In this document: positions 14,732 to 22,742 of the stretch, piece after piece
Numbering within the stretch: position 1 is the first letter of the stretch
Layout: every line of letters starts with the position of its first letter
NCBI GenBank assembly: GCA_023405815.1
Contig: JAEXXM010000077.1
Coordinates: forward strand, 1-25,561
DNA length: 25,561 nucleotides
Reading direction: 5' to 3'
Origin: Pseudomonadota bacterium
GTDB lineage: Bacteria; Pseudomonadota; Alphaproteobacteria; Rhizobiales; Hyphomicrobiaceae
Made by a program: the position numbers and the translations under genes
Notes under the pieces: model-generated
Database searches by the model: none
What the model was told of the DNA's origin: nothing
Seen by the model: only the letters and a program-made list of their open reading frames with translations

Positions 14732-15220
14732 GTGCACTCGCTTCAGCAGATGGTCGGACGCGCCGGCATCGCCGGATATCTCCTTGCCGCCTTGTGCCTT
14801 CTCGCAGGCGCCGCCGCGGCTGGCCAATCGTCTGTCCCCGACCCTTCCGGCATCGTCCTCGTCAAGCTCGGCATCAAGGACATGAGCAAGACCGAGCAGG
14901 CGAACTTGTGGAAGCTCGTCGACGAGTACGCGACGGTCGATGCGCTGCAGGAGTTCTGCGGCACCAAGCTCAATTTGCAACGCCGCGCGTGGATCGCGGT
15001 CAGCTCCTGCGTCGAGCCCACGTCGCTGAAGCAGGTGTTCGGTAAGTTCCGCAACAAAAAGGCCGAGTACCTCAAGCAGTGGCAGACGCTGCACGGCGAG
15101 GCCGAGGCCAAGAAGGCCGTGTGCGAGCGCTTCAAGCCGAAGCTCGCCGAATACTCCAAGATCATGAGCGGGCAGATCAACCAGGCCGCGACAGCGTGCC
15201 GGAATTGCTTCTTCTGCTAG
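14732..15220 (+). CDS. Secreted cysteine-rich protein of unknown function
   Basis: This is a 162-residue protein with a signal peptide (hydrophobic stretch GYLLAALCLLAGAAAA, cleavage near residue 30). The mature part has six cysteines (C76, C93, C131, C156, C159, C162) and ends ACRNCFFC, a CxxC-x-x-C arrangement at the very C-terminus. The middle is helical and lysine-rich (KFRNKKAEYLKQWQTLHGEA). I chose the GTG at 14732 because GGGGA lies 6 bases upstream; TTG at 14708 and ATG at 14750 are alternatives. I do not recognise a family. The cysteines suggest periplasmic disulfides or metal or heme binding, although no CxxCH heme motif is present. It follows the polyprenyl synthase in the same direction. 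Confidence 0.7.
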   Translation: MHSLQQMVGRAGIAGYLLAALCLLAGAAAAGQSSVPDPSGIVLVKLGIKDMSKTEQANLWKLVDEYATVDALQEFCGTKLNLQRRAWIAVSSCVEPTSLKQVFGKFRNKKAEYLKQWQTLHGEAEAKKAVCERFKPKLAEYSKIMSGQINQAATACRNCFFC

Positions 15221-15282
15221 CCCGGAGAAGGCGCAACAATCTCAGCGTCGACGAACGTCAGCCTCAAGCAGGATAGTGCACT

Positions 15283-15307
15283 CCCCTCTCGTACTTAAGT
15301 ACAGGGG
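15283..15307. promoter_or_regulatory. Palindrome upstream of the chemoreceptor gene
   Basis: GTACTTAAGTAC (15291-15302) is a perfect 12-bp palindrome flanked by CCCCT (15283-15287) and AGGGG (15303-15307), which can add to the stem with a small bulge. It lies between the secreted protein gene and the soluble chemoreceptor gene. It could be a binding site for a dimeric regulator or a hairpin. The region from about 15360 to 15490 is visibly more AT-rich than its surroundings and has no gene I can support. Confidence 0.35.
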
Positions 15308-15483
15308 CAATTCGCAATTCCTTGTTCCTCCTAGAAAATGAGTGCTGCGGATCCGACGCCAGTGCGGACATGCGGTTGCCGATAAACATATTTTTCACCG
15401 CGATTGCTTCATCTCATTTCTCTCGCCGTTTCATCTCTTGCCGTTTCAAAAATTCGAGCTTCATCGATGGGCAATCCATATTC

Positions 15484-16920
15484 ATGAGCATCGCCGCCAT
15501 TCGCCTCGGACGGCCTCAGTCCGCTCCCTCCCAGAGCCAACACGCTGCTGAAATCGGCGAGCGGGGCAGCCGCCTTGGAATCGAAATCGCCGATATCGCC
15601 GCGATCATTGAGGATCTAGGCGCACTCGGCGACGAGCAGATCGAACGCTTGAGGGCCGTCGTTGCCTCCGTTCGCGGGACGAGCAGGACAAATGCATTGC
15701 TTTCGCAATCGATGCAGGAAGCGCGGGGCTCGGCAGAACAAACGCGGAAGGTTCTAAGCGACAGCTCTCAATCTGTCGCCACGGCGCTCATGACGGCAAC
15801 CCAGAATATGCAACAGCTCAGCGAGGGCGTCTTCGGCTTTGTGAGCTCGCTGGAAAAGGTCCGCGCGACGATTGCGGAAGTGCAGAAGGCGAGCGCTGCG
15901 ATGCGCTCCTTCATCCAAGAGACGCAGATGCTCGCACTCAACGCCGGCGTGGAAGCGGCGAGGGCCGGCACCGCTGGCCGTGGCTTTGCTATCATCGGGG
16001 CGCGCGTAAAATCGCTAGCAGACGAGATCGGCACGTTCGGCACACGGAATGAGATGAACCTCACCGCACTGCAAAGCACAATCGATGAGCTCAGCGCATC
16101 CGCATCGAGGAGTGCCGCAACGGCGCAGTCGGCTCTGGAGGTGTCCGGCCGTGCATCCCAATCAGCCCGGACCATCCAGTCGCTGGCGCAGAGCGTGCAG
16201 CTTCTCACTGAGAACATTGATGCGATGACCGGTCCGGTCAATCAGAATATCGGCGACATCGCGAAGGTACGCGACGATCTGAAAGGCCTCGTCGAGATCG
16301 CCAACAAAGCCGACAGCATGCTTTCCGTGGCACACACGCGCGCCGAGGCCATTCTCGGCATCAGCGAAGATTTCATCCTCTTCGTCTCGGAGAGCGGAAT
16401 CGAAACGGCGGACAGCCCCATCATTGCGCTGTGCCGGAACGCCGCCGGCGAGATGGCGGCATTATTCGAGCGCGCGATCGATAATGGCCAGATCAGCCTC
16501 GCTGACCTCTTCGATGAAACCTACCGGCCAATACGCGGCACTGATCCCCAGCAGGTGCTGACGCGCTTCACGGAATTCACCGACCGTCACCTGCCCCAAA
16601 TTCAAGAGCCCATCCTGACCGAGAACCAACGCATCGCCTTTTGCGCCGCGGTCGATCGCAACGGTTACCTGCCGACCCACAACCTGCGCTATTCCAAGCC
16701 GCAAGGCGCCGATCCCGTGTGGAACACGGCCAACTGCCGCAATCGGCGCGTCTTCAATGATCGTACCGGCCTCGCGGCTGCGCGGAGCACGCGCTCCTTC
16801 CTCATGCAGACGTATCGCCGCGACATGGGTGGAAAGTTCGTGCTCATGCGGGACGTCTCGGCTCCGATCCTAGTCAAGGGGCAGCACTGGGGCGCCTTGC
16901 GCATCGGATTCGCCGCCTAG
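15484..16920 (+). CDS. Soluble methyl-accepting chemotaxis protein with C-terminal sensor
   Basis: This is a 478-residue chemoreceptor with no membrane segment or signal peptide, so it is probably cytoplasmic. The signalling hairpin comes first: the tip region reads QETQMLALNAGVEAARAGT, followed by AGRGFAIIGARVKSLADEIG, flanked by long helices about residues 20-310. The C-terminal 120 residues (AAVDRNGYLPTHNLRYS, NCRNRRVFNDRTGLAAA, LMQTYRRDMGGKFVLMRDVS, APILVKGQHWGALRIGF) form a Cache-like sensing region seen in other alphaproteobacterial soluble receptors. So the sensor is after, not before, the signalling part. I chose the ATG at 15484; an open frame goes further upstream to 15322 but that part is AT-rich and unlike coding sequence. 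The ligand is unknown and no che genes are nearby. Confidence 0.9.
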   Translation: MSIAAIRLGRPQSAPSQSQHAAEIGERGSRLGIEIADIAAIIEDLGALGDEQIERLRAVVASVRGTSRTNALLSQSMQEARGSAEQTRKVLSDSSQSVATALMTATQNMQQLSEGVFGFVSSLEKVRATIAEVQKASAAMRSFIQETQMLALNAGVEAARAGTAGRGFAIIGARVKSLADEIGTFGTRNEMNLTALQSTIDELSASASRSAATAQSALEVSGRASQSARTIQSLAQSVQLLTENIDAMTGPVNQNIGDIAKVRDDLKGLVEIANKADSMLSVAHTRAEAILGISEDFILFVSESGIETADSPIIALCRNAAGEMAALFERAIDNGQISLADLFDETYRPIRGTDPQQVLTRFTEFTDRHLPQIQEPILTENQRIAFCAAVDRNGYLPTHNLRYSKPQGADPVWNTANCRNRRVFNDRTGLAAARSTRSFLMQTYRRDMGGKFVLMRDVSAPILVKGQHWGALRIGFAA

Positions 16921-16926
16921 CCCGGA

Positions 16927-17793
16927 TCAACTGCCGAGAGTGGTGGCGACGATCCACCAATCCTGATGGTTTTCGCGCAGGCGCTCCGCTGCGGCCTTCG
17001 CGCGGACGGCATCGGCGAAGACGCCATATGTCGTCGGGCCGGCACCGGAGAGGCTGACATAGAGGCAGTCAGGCAGCGCGGCGAGCGCGGCCTCGGCCAT
17101 CGCGCTTTCGAACATCAACGCGTGCGCGGCGTCGCGCAGGTCGTTGCCGAGCCCACGCATGTAGGCGAGGAGATGATCTGCCCCATCGAACGTCGGCAGG
17201 GGTTCGGGCGCCCCAGCATCCGCGATGGACGGGACCGAGAGCTGCCGGAACACGGCGCGGGTCTTCTCCAGCGGAGCGGCGGCGAGCGGGCACACGAGGA
17301 CGGCGTCGAGGCGCGGCAGGTGCTCCACCGGCTCGATGTGCTCGCCAACGCCCCATACAAAAGAGGACCGGTCGGCGAGGCAGACCGGCACGTCGGCGCC
17401 GAGCGAGGCGGCGACGGCATTCCAATCGATGGTGGTCGACGGGTTCAAGCGGCGCACGGCGCGCAGCACCGCGGCGGCATCGGCCGATCCGCCGCCAATG
17501 CCCGCCGCGATGGGCAGGGACTTGACCACCTCGACGCTGCCCAGGGTGAGCCCGGGGTCGGCGGCGGCGAGGCGCTCGAGCGTCACGTCGATGAGGTTGC
17601 GCCCGGTGATGGCGCCGGCATAGCCGCCCGACATGACGACCGACGGCGGGGCACCAGGCAAGAACCGAACCTCGTCGCCGACGTCGGCAAAGACGATCAG
17701 GCTTTCGAGCAGGTGGTAGCCGTCGGCGCGGCGTCCCAGGACGCGCAGCGTCAGGTTGATCTTGGCGCGGGCGCGCTCGGTGATGACCGTCAT
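16927..17793 (-). CDS. ispE: 4-diphosphocytidyl-2-C-methyl-D-erythritol kinase
   Basis: This is the fourth step of the non-mevalonate isoprenoid pathway: ATP-dependent phosphorylation of CDP-methylerythritol. The 288-residue protein has the GHMP kinase layout: AKINLTLRVLGRRADGYH at the N-terminus (Lys11), the ATP loop LPIAAGIGGGSADAAAV (residues 93-109), catalytic Asp134 in LGADVPVCL, and the C-terminal VSLSGAGPTTYGVF. The ATG at 17793 precedes the usual TVITERARAKINL; a longer frame upstream runs into the repeat and is not used. It lies downstream of the TPR protein gene and shares pathway logic with the polyprenyl synthase at 13628, since it supplies isopentenyl units. Confidence 0.97.
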   Translation of the reverse strand: MTVITERARAKINLTLRVLGRRADGYHLLESLIVFADVGDEVRFLPGAPPSVVMSGGYAGAITGRNLIDVTLERLAAADPGLTLGSVEVVKSLPIAAGIGGGSADAAAVLRAVRRLNPSTTIDWNAVAASLGADVPVCLADRSSFVWGVGEHIEPVEHLPRLDAVLVCPLAAAPLEKTRAVFRQLSVPSIADAGAPEPLPTFDGADHLLAYMRGLGNDLRDAAHALMFESAMAEAALAALPDCLYVSLSGAGPTTYGVFADAVRAKAAAERLRENHQDWWIVATTLGS

Positions 17794-17819
17794 CGCTGTA
17801 AGCGTTCGCACCCTGCCTT

Positions 17820-17918
17820 CCCTCCCCCCTTGCGGGGGAGGGCTAGGGAGGGGGGTGTCCACGACATCGAAGGTATTGCACCACCCCCACCCCGACCCTC
17901 CCCCATCAAGGGGGAGGG
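17820..17918. repeat. C/G-rich double-hairpin intergenic repeat
   Basis: Two hairpins with the same 9-bp stem lie about 50 bp apart: CCCTCCCCC (17820-17828) with GGGGGAGGG (17834-17842), loop CTTGC; and CCCTCCCCC (17896-17904) with GGGGGAGGG (17910-17918), loop ATCAA. Between them, GGGGGG (17850-17855) and ACCCCCACCCC can also pair, making one larger dyad. Such CCCTCCCCC elements are abundant between genes in Rhizobiales. It lies in the 246-bp gap between the TPR gene and ispE, and would be transcribed if they form one operon. Confidence 0.8.
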
Positions 17919-18039
17919 AGAAGTGCAGGGAGCGGTCATTCCCGCGATGATCGGCGAGGGTGGCATCATCCGAAGGCGCTCGATGCATCTGCGGGGATAC
18001 CGCGGGGCCGTGACAGAAGACGCTATGCGTCAGCGAAGT

Positions 18040-19833
18040 CTACTCGACCAGCGCCGGGTTGAGCTTGGTCTCCTTGCGGCGCTTCATCTGCACCTTGCGC
18101 ATCGTCTCGCGGATGCCGGCGCGGGCAGAGATGCTGGGCGGGAGGCCTTCGACGAGCTTCTTCTTGATCTTCTCGAGCTCCTCCGGCTCGGGATCGAGCG
18201 TCAGCGCCTGATCCCACTGGAACTTGGCCTCGCGCTCGCGCCCGACGCGCCACAGGGCATCGCCGAGGTGATCGTTGAGAACGGGGTCCTGCGGCTTCAG
18301 CTCGACGGCGCGCTCAAGGAAGCGCACGGCCTCGGCGTAGTTGCCGAGCTTGTAGTGAGCCCAGCCGAGGCTGTCGACGATATAGCCGTCGTCGGGTTTC
18401 AAAGCGACGGCCTTCTCGATCAGGGACATGCCCTCCTTGAGGTTGCGGTTCTGATCGATCCAGCTGTAACCGAGGTAGTTCAGGGCAAGCGGTTGATCGG
18501 GATAGAGCTCGAGCGCCTTCTTGAGGTCGGCTTCGGCGGCGGGCCAGTTCTTCAGGCGCTCATAGCAGGTGCCGCGCGAGTAGAAGACGCTCCAGTGGCG
18601 CTTATCGGGCTTGGGGATGAGCTTGATCGCCTGGGTGTAGACGTCGGCCGCCTCACCATAACGCTTGCGGGCGCGCAGAATGTTGCCCAGGGCATCGAGC
18701 GGCTTCAGATCGTCCGGGCTCTCCTTGATCAGCTTCTCGAGCAGAACCTTGGACTCGTCGACCTTGTCGAGCGAGTTGAGGTCGAAGGCCTTGCGGATGT
18801 CGATCGCCGACTGCAACGCGGTGCCCGGCGGGATGCGGTCATAAGCATCGATCGCGTCCTTGTAGCGCTGGCCCGTCTCGTAGGCGCTGGCGAGAGCGGC
18901 GAGCGCGAACGCGTGCTTGGGCTCGGCGTAAAGCGCGAGCTGCAGATAGAGGATGCCCATAGAAAGGCCCCCCTCGCTGGTGAGCGCCTCGCCCAGCCCG
19001 TAGAACACCTCGGCCATTCCTTCCGCCGGCGTCGTCACCAGGAGCTCGATTTTCTTGCCGGGGCCGATCTGCTCGCGCAGCTCGCGCACCAGAACGTGGG
19101 GCTCCGACTGATTGCGGTCCGTCTGCTGGTCGAGGATCTGATTGGCCAGCGCGAGATTGCCGGAACGAGCGGCGTGGCGGGCGTAGGCGAGCGCGATGCG
19201 CAGCGTGGTGGCGTCCTGGCGCATCGAATGCTCGTAGGCCGCCTCAGCCTCCTGCGAGCGGCCGAGAACATCGGCGATCAGCGCCTTGTGATAGTTGAGG
19301 TAGAACTGGGCCCACTCGGCCTGCTTGGGCATGTCGAGAATCTTGAGGGCACGCTGCGCGTTGCCCTCGGCGGCAGCAGTCCATGCGCGAGCGAGCGCGC
19401 TGGTCAGCTCACCGATGGGTCCGTCGCTGGCCTTGCGGAACTCCTCGTCGGATTTCTTGAAGTCGCGGCTCTTGAACGCCTCGAGCCCGAGCAGCAGGTG
19501 CGCCATCCGATTGTTGGCGTCCTTGTCGACGAGCTTGCGCGCCAGCGGAATGGCGCGATCCCAGTGGCCCTCGGTGGCCTCGGTCTGGAACGCCTGCTCG
19601 ATGATCACCGCATTGGCGGGATCGAGGCCCAGCGCGCTGCGGTAGAAGGAGGCCGCGCTATCGGCGTCGTTGACGCTCTTGGCGACGTTGGCAGCTAGGT
19701 AGCTGCCGAGCAGCGAGTGCGAGTCCGTCTCGGTGGTGAAGTCGTTGGCAGCTTGCGCGGTGCTGAGACCGAAGGCGAGGATGCCGATGGCGGTTGCCGA
19801 TGATTGGAACACCTTGCGAAGGCTGGCCCGCAT
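18040..19833 (-). CDS. Periplasmic or secreted TPR-repeat protein
   Basis: This is a 597-residue protein with a signal peptide (cleavage after AQA, near residue 28) followed by tetratricopeptide repeats almost throughout. Clear units include AASFYRSALGLDPANAVIIE, YGEAADVYTQAIKLIPKPD, AAEADLKKALELYPDQPLAL, KEGMSLIEKAVALKPDDGYI and AEAVRFLERAVELKPQDPVL. Such proteins are scaffolds for protein-protein contacts; a specific partner is unknown. The C-terminus is highly basic (RKVQMKRRKETKLNP). AAGGATC about 10 bases before the ATG supports the start. It lies upstream of ispE, 246 bp away across the double-hairpin repeat. Confidence 0.93.
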   Translation of the reverse strand: MRASLRKVFQSSATAIGILAFGLSTAQAANDFTTETDSHSLLGSYLAANVAKSVNDADSAASFYRSALGLDPANAVIIEQAFQTEATEGHWDRAIPLARKLVDKDANNRMAHLLLGLEAFKSRDFKKSDEEFRKASDGPIGELTSALARAWTAAAEGNAQRALKILDMPKQAEWAQFYLNYHKALIADVLGRSQEAEAAYEHSMRQDATTLRIALAYARHAARSGNLALANQILDQQTDRNQSEPHVLVRELREQIGPGKKIELLVTTPAEGMAEVFYGLGEALTSEGGLSMGILYLQLALYAEPKHAFALAALASAYETGQRYKDAIDAYDRIPPGTALQSAIDIRKAFDLNSLDKVDESKVLLEKLIKESPDDLKPLDALGNILRARKRYGEAADVYTQAIKLIPKPDKRHWSVFYSRGTCYERLKNWPAAEADLKKALELYPDQPLALNYLGYSWIDQNRNLKEGMSLIEKAVALKPDDGYIVDSLGWAHYKLGNYAEAVRFLERAVELKPQDPVLNDHLGDALWRVGREREAKFQWDQALTLDPEPEELEKIKKKLVEGLPPSISARAGIRETMRKVQMKRRKETKLNPALVE

Positions 19834-19988
19834 TCACACTGATCCTTCTAGGAGACCGGGGACTGATTCCCGCCGTGCCCCAGCGTAGCAAATAACGCGG
19901 CGATTTGGCGACCTCCGCGCGGCAAGTAACGTTGAATCTGCATTATGCCGCGCGTCCATATTTTGCCCGCCGACAGCAGCTAGCCGGC

Positions 19989-21671
19989 TCACATTCCGGC
20001 ATAATTCGGGCCGCCGCCACCCTCGGGGCAGACCCAGTTGATGTTCTGGCTCGGATCCTTGATATCGCAGGTTTTGCAGTGGACGCAGTTCTGCGCGTTG
20101 ATCTGGAAGCGCGGATCCCCACCAGGCTCGGCAACGACCTCATAGACCCCCGCCGGGCAGTAACGCTGAGCAGGCTCGGCAAATTCCGGCAAGTTAATGG
20201 CAATCGGAACCCGGGGGTCGGCGAGCTTGAGGTGAACCGGCTGGTTCTCCTCATGGTTGGTGCCGGAGAACGACACATTGGTCAGCCGGTCGAAGGTCAA
20301 CACGCCGTCCGGCTTGGGATAGGCGATCGGCTGGGCGTTCTCGGCGCGCTTCAGGGTCGCGTAGTCGGGCTTTTTGTGTCCGAGCGTGAAAAGCCCGCCC
20401 GGAATGAGCGTGTTGATCCACATGTCGAGGCCGCCGAGGGCGATCCCGAGGTAAGTGCCGAAGCGCGACCAGAGGGGCTTGGCGTTGCGGACGGGCTTCA
20501 AGTCCTTGGCGATGTCGCCCTCGAGGACTGCCGTCTCGTAGGCCGTGAGCTCGTCGTGCGCGCGGCCATCGGCAAGCGCGGCAAATGCCGCCTCGCCGGC
20601 GGCGATGCCCGACAGGATGGCGTTGTGGCTCCCCTTGATGCGCGGCACGTTCATGAATCCCGCCGAGCACCCCAGCAGCGCGCCGCCGGGGAAGATGAGC
20701 TTGGGGATCGACTGCCAGCCGCCTTCGGTGATGGCGCGCGCGCCGTAGCCGATGCGCTTACCGCCCTCGAACGTCGTGCGAACGGCGGGATGCGTCTTGA
20801 AGCGCTGGAACTCCTCGTAAGGAGAAAGGTACGGGTTCTCGTAGTTGAGGTGCAGCACGAAGCCGACGGCCACGAGGTTGTCGCCGTAGTGGTAGAGGAA
20901 CGAGCCACCGCCAGTGCGATCATCGAGCGGCCAGCCGAAGGAGTGCTGCACGAGGCCGGGCCGGTGCTTCTCGGGCGCGATGCGCCACAGCTCCTTGAGA
21001 CCGATGCCGAACTTCTGCGGCTCGCGGCCGTCGGTCAAACGGAACTGCTCGATAAGGCCCTTGGTCAGCGAGCCGCGCGCGCCTTCGGCAAAGAACGTGT
21101 ACTTGCCGCGCAACTCCATGCCGCGGACGAAGCTCTCGGTCGGCCGGCCGTCGCGGCCGACACCCATGTCGCCGGTGGCGATGCCGACCACGGCGCCGCT
21201 CTCGTCATAGAGAACCTCGCTGGCGGCGAATCCTGGGTAGACCTCGACGCCGAGCTCGGCGGCCTGCTCGCCCAGCCACGTGACGAGCGCCCCGAGGCTG
21301 ACGATGTAGTTGCCGTGGTTGCCCATAAGCGGCGGCATGAAGATGTTGGGCAGCCGCAGCGCCTTCGTCTTGGTCAGGAAGTAGAAGCGGTCGTCGGTGA
21401 CGGCCGTCTCGACGGGGGCGCCCTTCTCCTTCCAGTCGGGGATGAGGCGGTTAAGGCCCTTGGGGTCGATGACGGCTCCGGAAAGAATGTGCGCGCCGAC
21501 TGCCGAGCCTTTCTCCACCACCACCACGGAGACCTCGCTGCCGGCCTCGGCGGCGAGCTGCTTCAGGCGGATCGCTGCGGCAAGACCTGCGGGCCCCGCG
21601 CCGACGATGACGACGTCGAACTCCATCGCCTCTCTGGGCGGCAACTCGGCTGCGATCTCGGCCTCGGCCAT
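19989..21671 (-). CDS. Electron transfer flavoprotein-ubiquinone oxidoreductase
   Basis: This inner-membrane-associated enzyme passes electrons from ETF (fed by acyl-CoA and other dehydrogenases) to ubiquinone. The 560-residue protein opens with the FAD-binding EFDVVIVGAGPAGLAAAIRL (dinucleotide fold GxGxxG) and has LSGAVIDPKGLNRL and FFAEGARGSLTKGL. The 4Fe-4S cluster ligands are near the C-terminus: CPAGVYEV, then NCVHCKTCDIKDPSQNINW and VCPEGGGGPNY, as in the human and bacterial forms. The ATG at 21671 has GAGGTGA about 9 bases upstream; GTG at 21683 is an alternative. It is divergent from the UDG gene. Confidence 0.97.
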   Translation of the reverse strand: MAEAEIAAELPPREAMEFDVVIVGAGPAGLAAAIRLKQLAAEAGSEVSVVVVEKGSAVGAHILSGAVIDPKGLNRLIPDWKEKGAPVETAVTDDRFYFLTKTKALRLPNIFMPPLMGNHGNYIVSLGALVTWLGEQAAELGVEVYPGFAASEVLYDESGAVVGIATGDMGVGRDGRPTESFVRGMELRGKYTFFAEGARGSLTKGLIEQFRLTDGREPQKFGIGLKELWRIAPEKHRPGLVQHSFGWPLDDRTGGGSFLYHYGDNLVAVGFVLHLNYENPYLSPYEEFQRFKTHPAVRTTFEGGKRIGYGARAITEGGWQSIPKLIFPGGALLGCSAGFMNVPRIKGSHNAILSGIAAGEAAFAALADGRAHDELTAYETAVLEGDIAKDLKPVRNAKPLWSRFGTYLGIALGGLDMWINTLIPGGLFTLGHKKPDYATLKRAENAQPIAYPKPDGVLTFDRLTNVSFSGTNHEENQPVHLKLADPRVPIAINLPEFAEPAQRYCPAGVYEVVAEPGGDPRFQINAQNCVHCKTCDIKDPSQNINWVCPEGGGGPNYAGM

Positions 21672-21720
21672 AGCGGGTGTCACCTCGTTGTCGGGGAACC
21701 TTCAAATATCTCTAAAGTGG

Positions 21721-21749
21721 TCGTAGGTCTCCTGGGGCAGCAGCGTCAA
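21721..21749 (-). promoter_or_regulatory. Possible promoter of the ETF-QO gene
   Basis: On the minus strand, TTGACG (21749-21744) and CTACGA (21726-21721) are separated by 17 bases, about 50 bp before the start codon. The -35 box is good (5 of 6, and preceded by C as in CTTGAC), but the -10 is poor, so the call is weak. Confidence 0.35.
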
Positions 21750-21840
21750 GCGCCGCGGGGCCGCGATATTGCCGCGACTTGCCTTCGAGCGGCGGCGATG
21801 GCGCTGTCGGGCAATTGCGCCGTGCTATAGGGTGCCGGCC

Positions 21841-22725
21841 ATGATCGAGGACGAGACAGCGCGGACGGCCTTCGGGCGCATCCTTGCCTGGTACGAGGCG
21901 ATGGGTGTCGATGCGGCCGTTGGAGAGGCGCCCGTCGATTGGCTGTCGCGCGGCGACAAGGCTCCCGGCGCCGGCTTTTCTCTCGCCGGAGCGGCGCCGG
22001 TTTCCGCGACCTCAGCGGCGCCCGCCAAAGCTGGCGCCTCGACGCGGCCTCCACTCTCGCCAGCTGCGGCTCCGCGCCATGCTCCGGCTGCTGCAACGGC
22101 AAGGCCGGCGCGGCAGTTCCCGGCGCGCGCGCCCGCCGCGGGTGAACCTTCTGTCGATCTTGCTCAAGTGCAGAGCCTTGCCGAGCTCAGGGCGCGCCTT
22201 ACGAGCTTCGAGGGCTGCGGCCTCAAGGCGACGGCCAAGAACCTCTGCCTCTACCGAGGCGCGGAGCAGGCCCCGCTGATGATCATCGGCGAGGCCCCCG
22301 GACGCGAAGAGGACCTAGAAGGCAAGCCGTTCGTCGGCCGCGCCGGGCAGTTACTCGACAAGATGCTGGCAGCCATTGGCATGGACGAGAGCAACGTCCA
22401 CATCACCAACATCGTCTACTGGCGGCCGCCGGGAAACCGCACGCCGACCCCGCAGGAGGCGCTGGCCTGCCGCCCGTTCCTGGAACGGCAGGTGGCACTC
22501 GTTAAGCCGAAAGTGGTGCTGGCCCTCGGGGGCGCGGCGGCAAAGGGGCTGTTCGATGTCGCCGACGGGATCATGCGCATCCGCGGGAAGTGGCGCGAGA
22601 TCGAGATGGGCGGACATCAGGCAAAGGCCATGGCGACGCTGCACCCCGCTTATCTCTTGCGGACACCGGCCGCGAAGGGCATGGCCTGGCGCGACTTGCT
22701 CGCGGTCAAGGCAGCGCTAAGCTGA
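21841..22725 (+). CDS. Uracil-DNA glycosylase, family-4-like
   Basis: This is a base-excision repair enzyme that removes uracil from DNA. Of 294 residues, the first 100 or so are a low-complexity Ala/Pro-rich extension and the rest is the UDG domain. Motif A is IIGEAPGREEDLEGKPFVG (residues 148-166) and motif B is ATLHPAYLLR (265-274). Family-4 enzymes use four cysteines for an Fe-S cluster. Here only C126 (in FEGC) and C210 (in EALAC) sit at expected places, while the usual CxxC partner and the Cys of CRPP are replaced (TNIVYWRPPGNR has Trp194). So the cluster is probably absent or changed. AGGG 8 bases before the ATG supports the start. moaB follows 17 bp downstream. Confidence 0.93.
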   Translation: MIEDETARTAFGRILAWYEAMGVDAAVGEAPVDWLSRGDKAPGAGFSLAGAAPVSATSAAPAKAGASTRPPLSPAAAPRHAPAAATARPARQFPARAPAAGEPSVDLAQVQSLAELRARLTSFEGCGLKATAKNLCLYRGAEQAPLMIIGEAPGREEDLEGKPFVGRAGQLLDKMLAAIGMDESNVHITNIVYWRPPGNRTPTPQEALACRPFLERQVALVKPKVVLALGGAAAKGLFDVADGIMRIRGKWREIEMGGHQAKAMATLHPAYLLRTPAAKGMAWRDLLAVKAALS

Positions 22726-22742
22726 AACAGCGAAGAACGGAA

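Noticed and set aside
15322..15483. 54-residue N-terminal extension of the chemoreceptor
   Set aside because: It begins with TTG, is AT-rich with atypical codons for this genome, and adds no recognisable signal or membrane anchor that fits the receptor's soluble layout.
16966..19698. A 910-codon plus-strand open frame opposite ispE and the TPR gene
   Set aside because: It runs across two clear minus-strand genes and the repeat between them. Its product is Leu/Gly/Asp/Arg/Val-rich, as expected from reading TPR codons backwards, and resembles nothing known.
19905..21830. A 641-codon plus-strand open frame opposite ETF-QO
   Set aside because: It is antisense to an ETF-QO gene whose FAD and Fe-S motifs are intact; there is no independent support.
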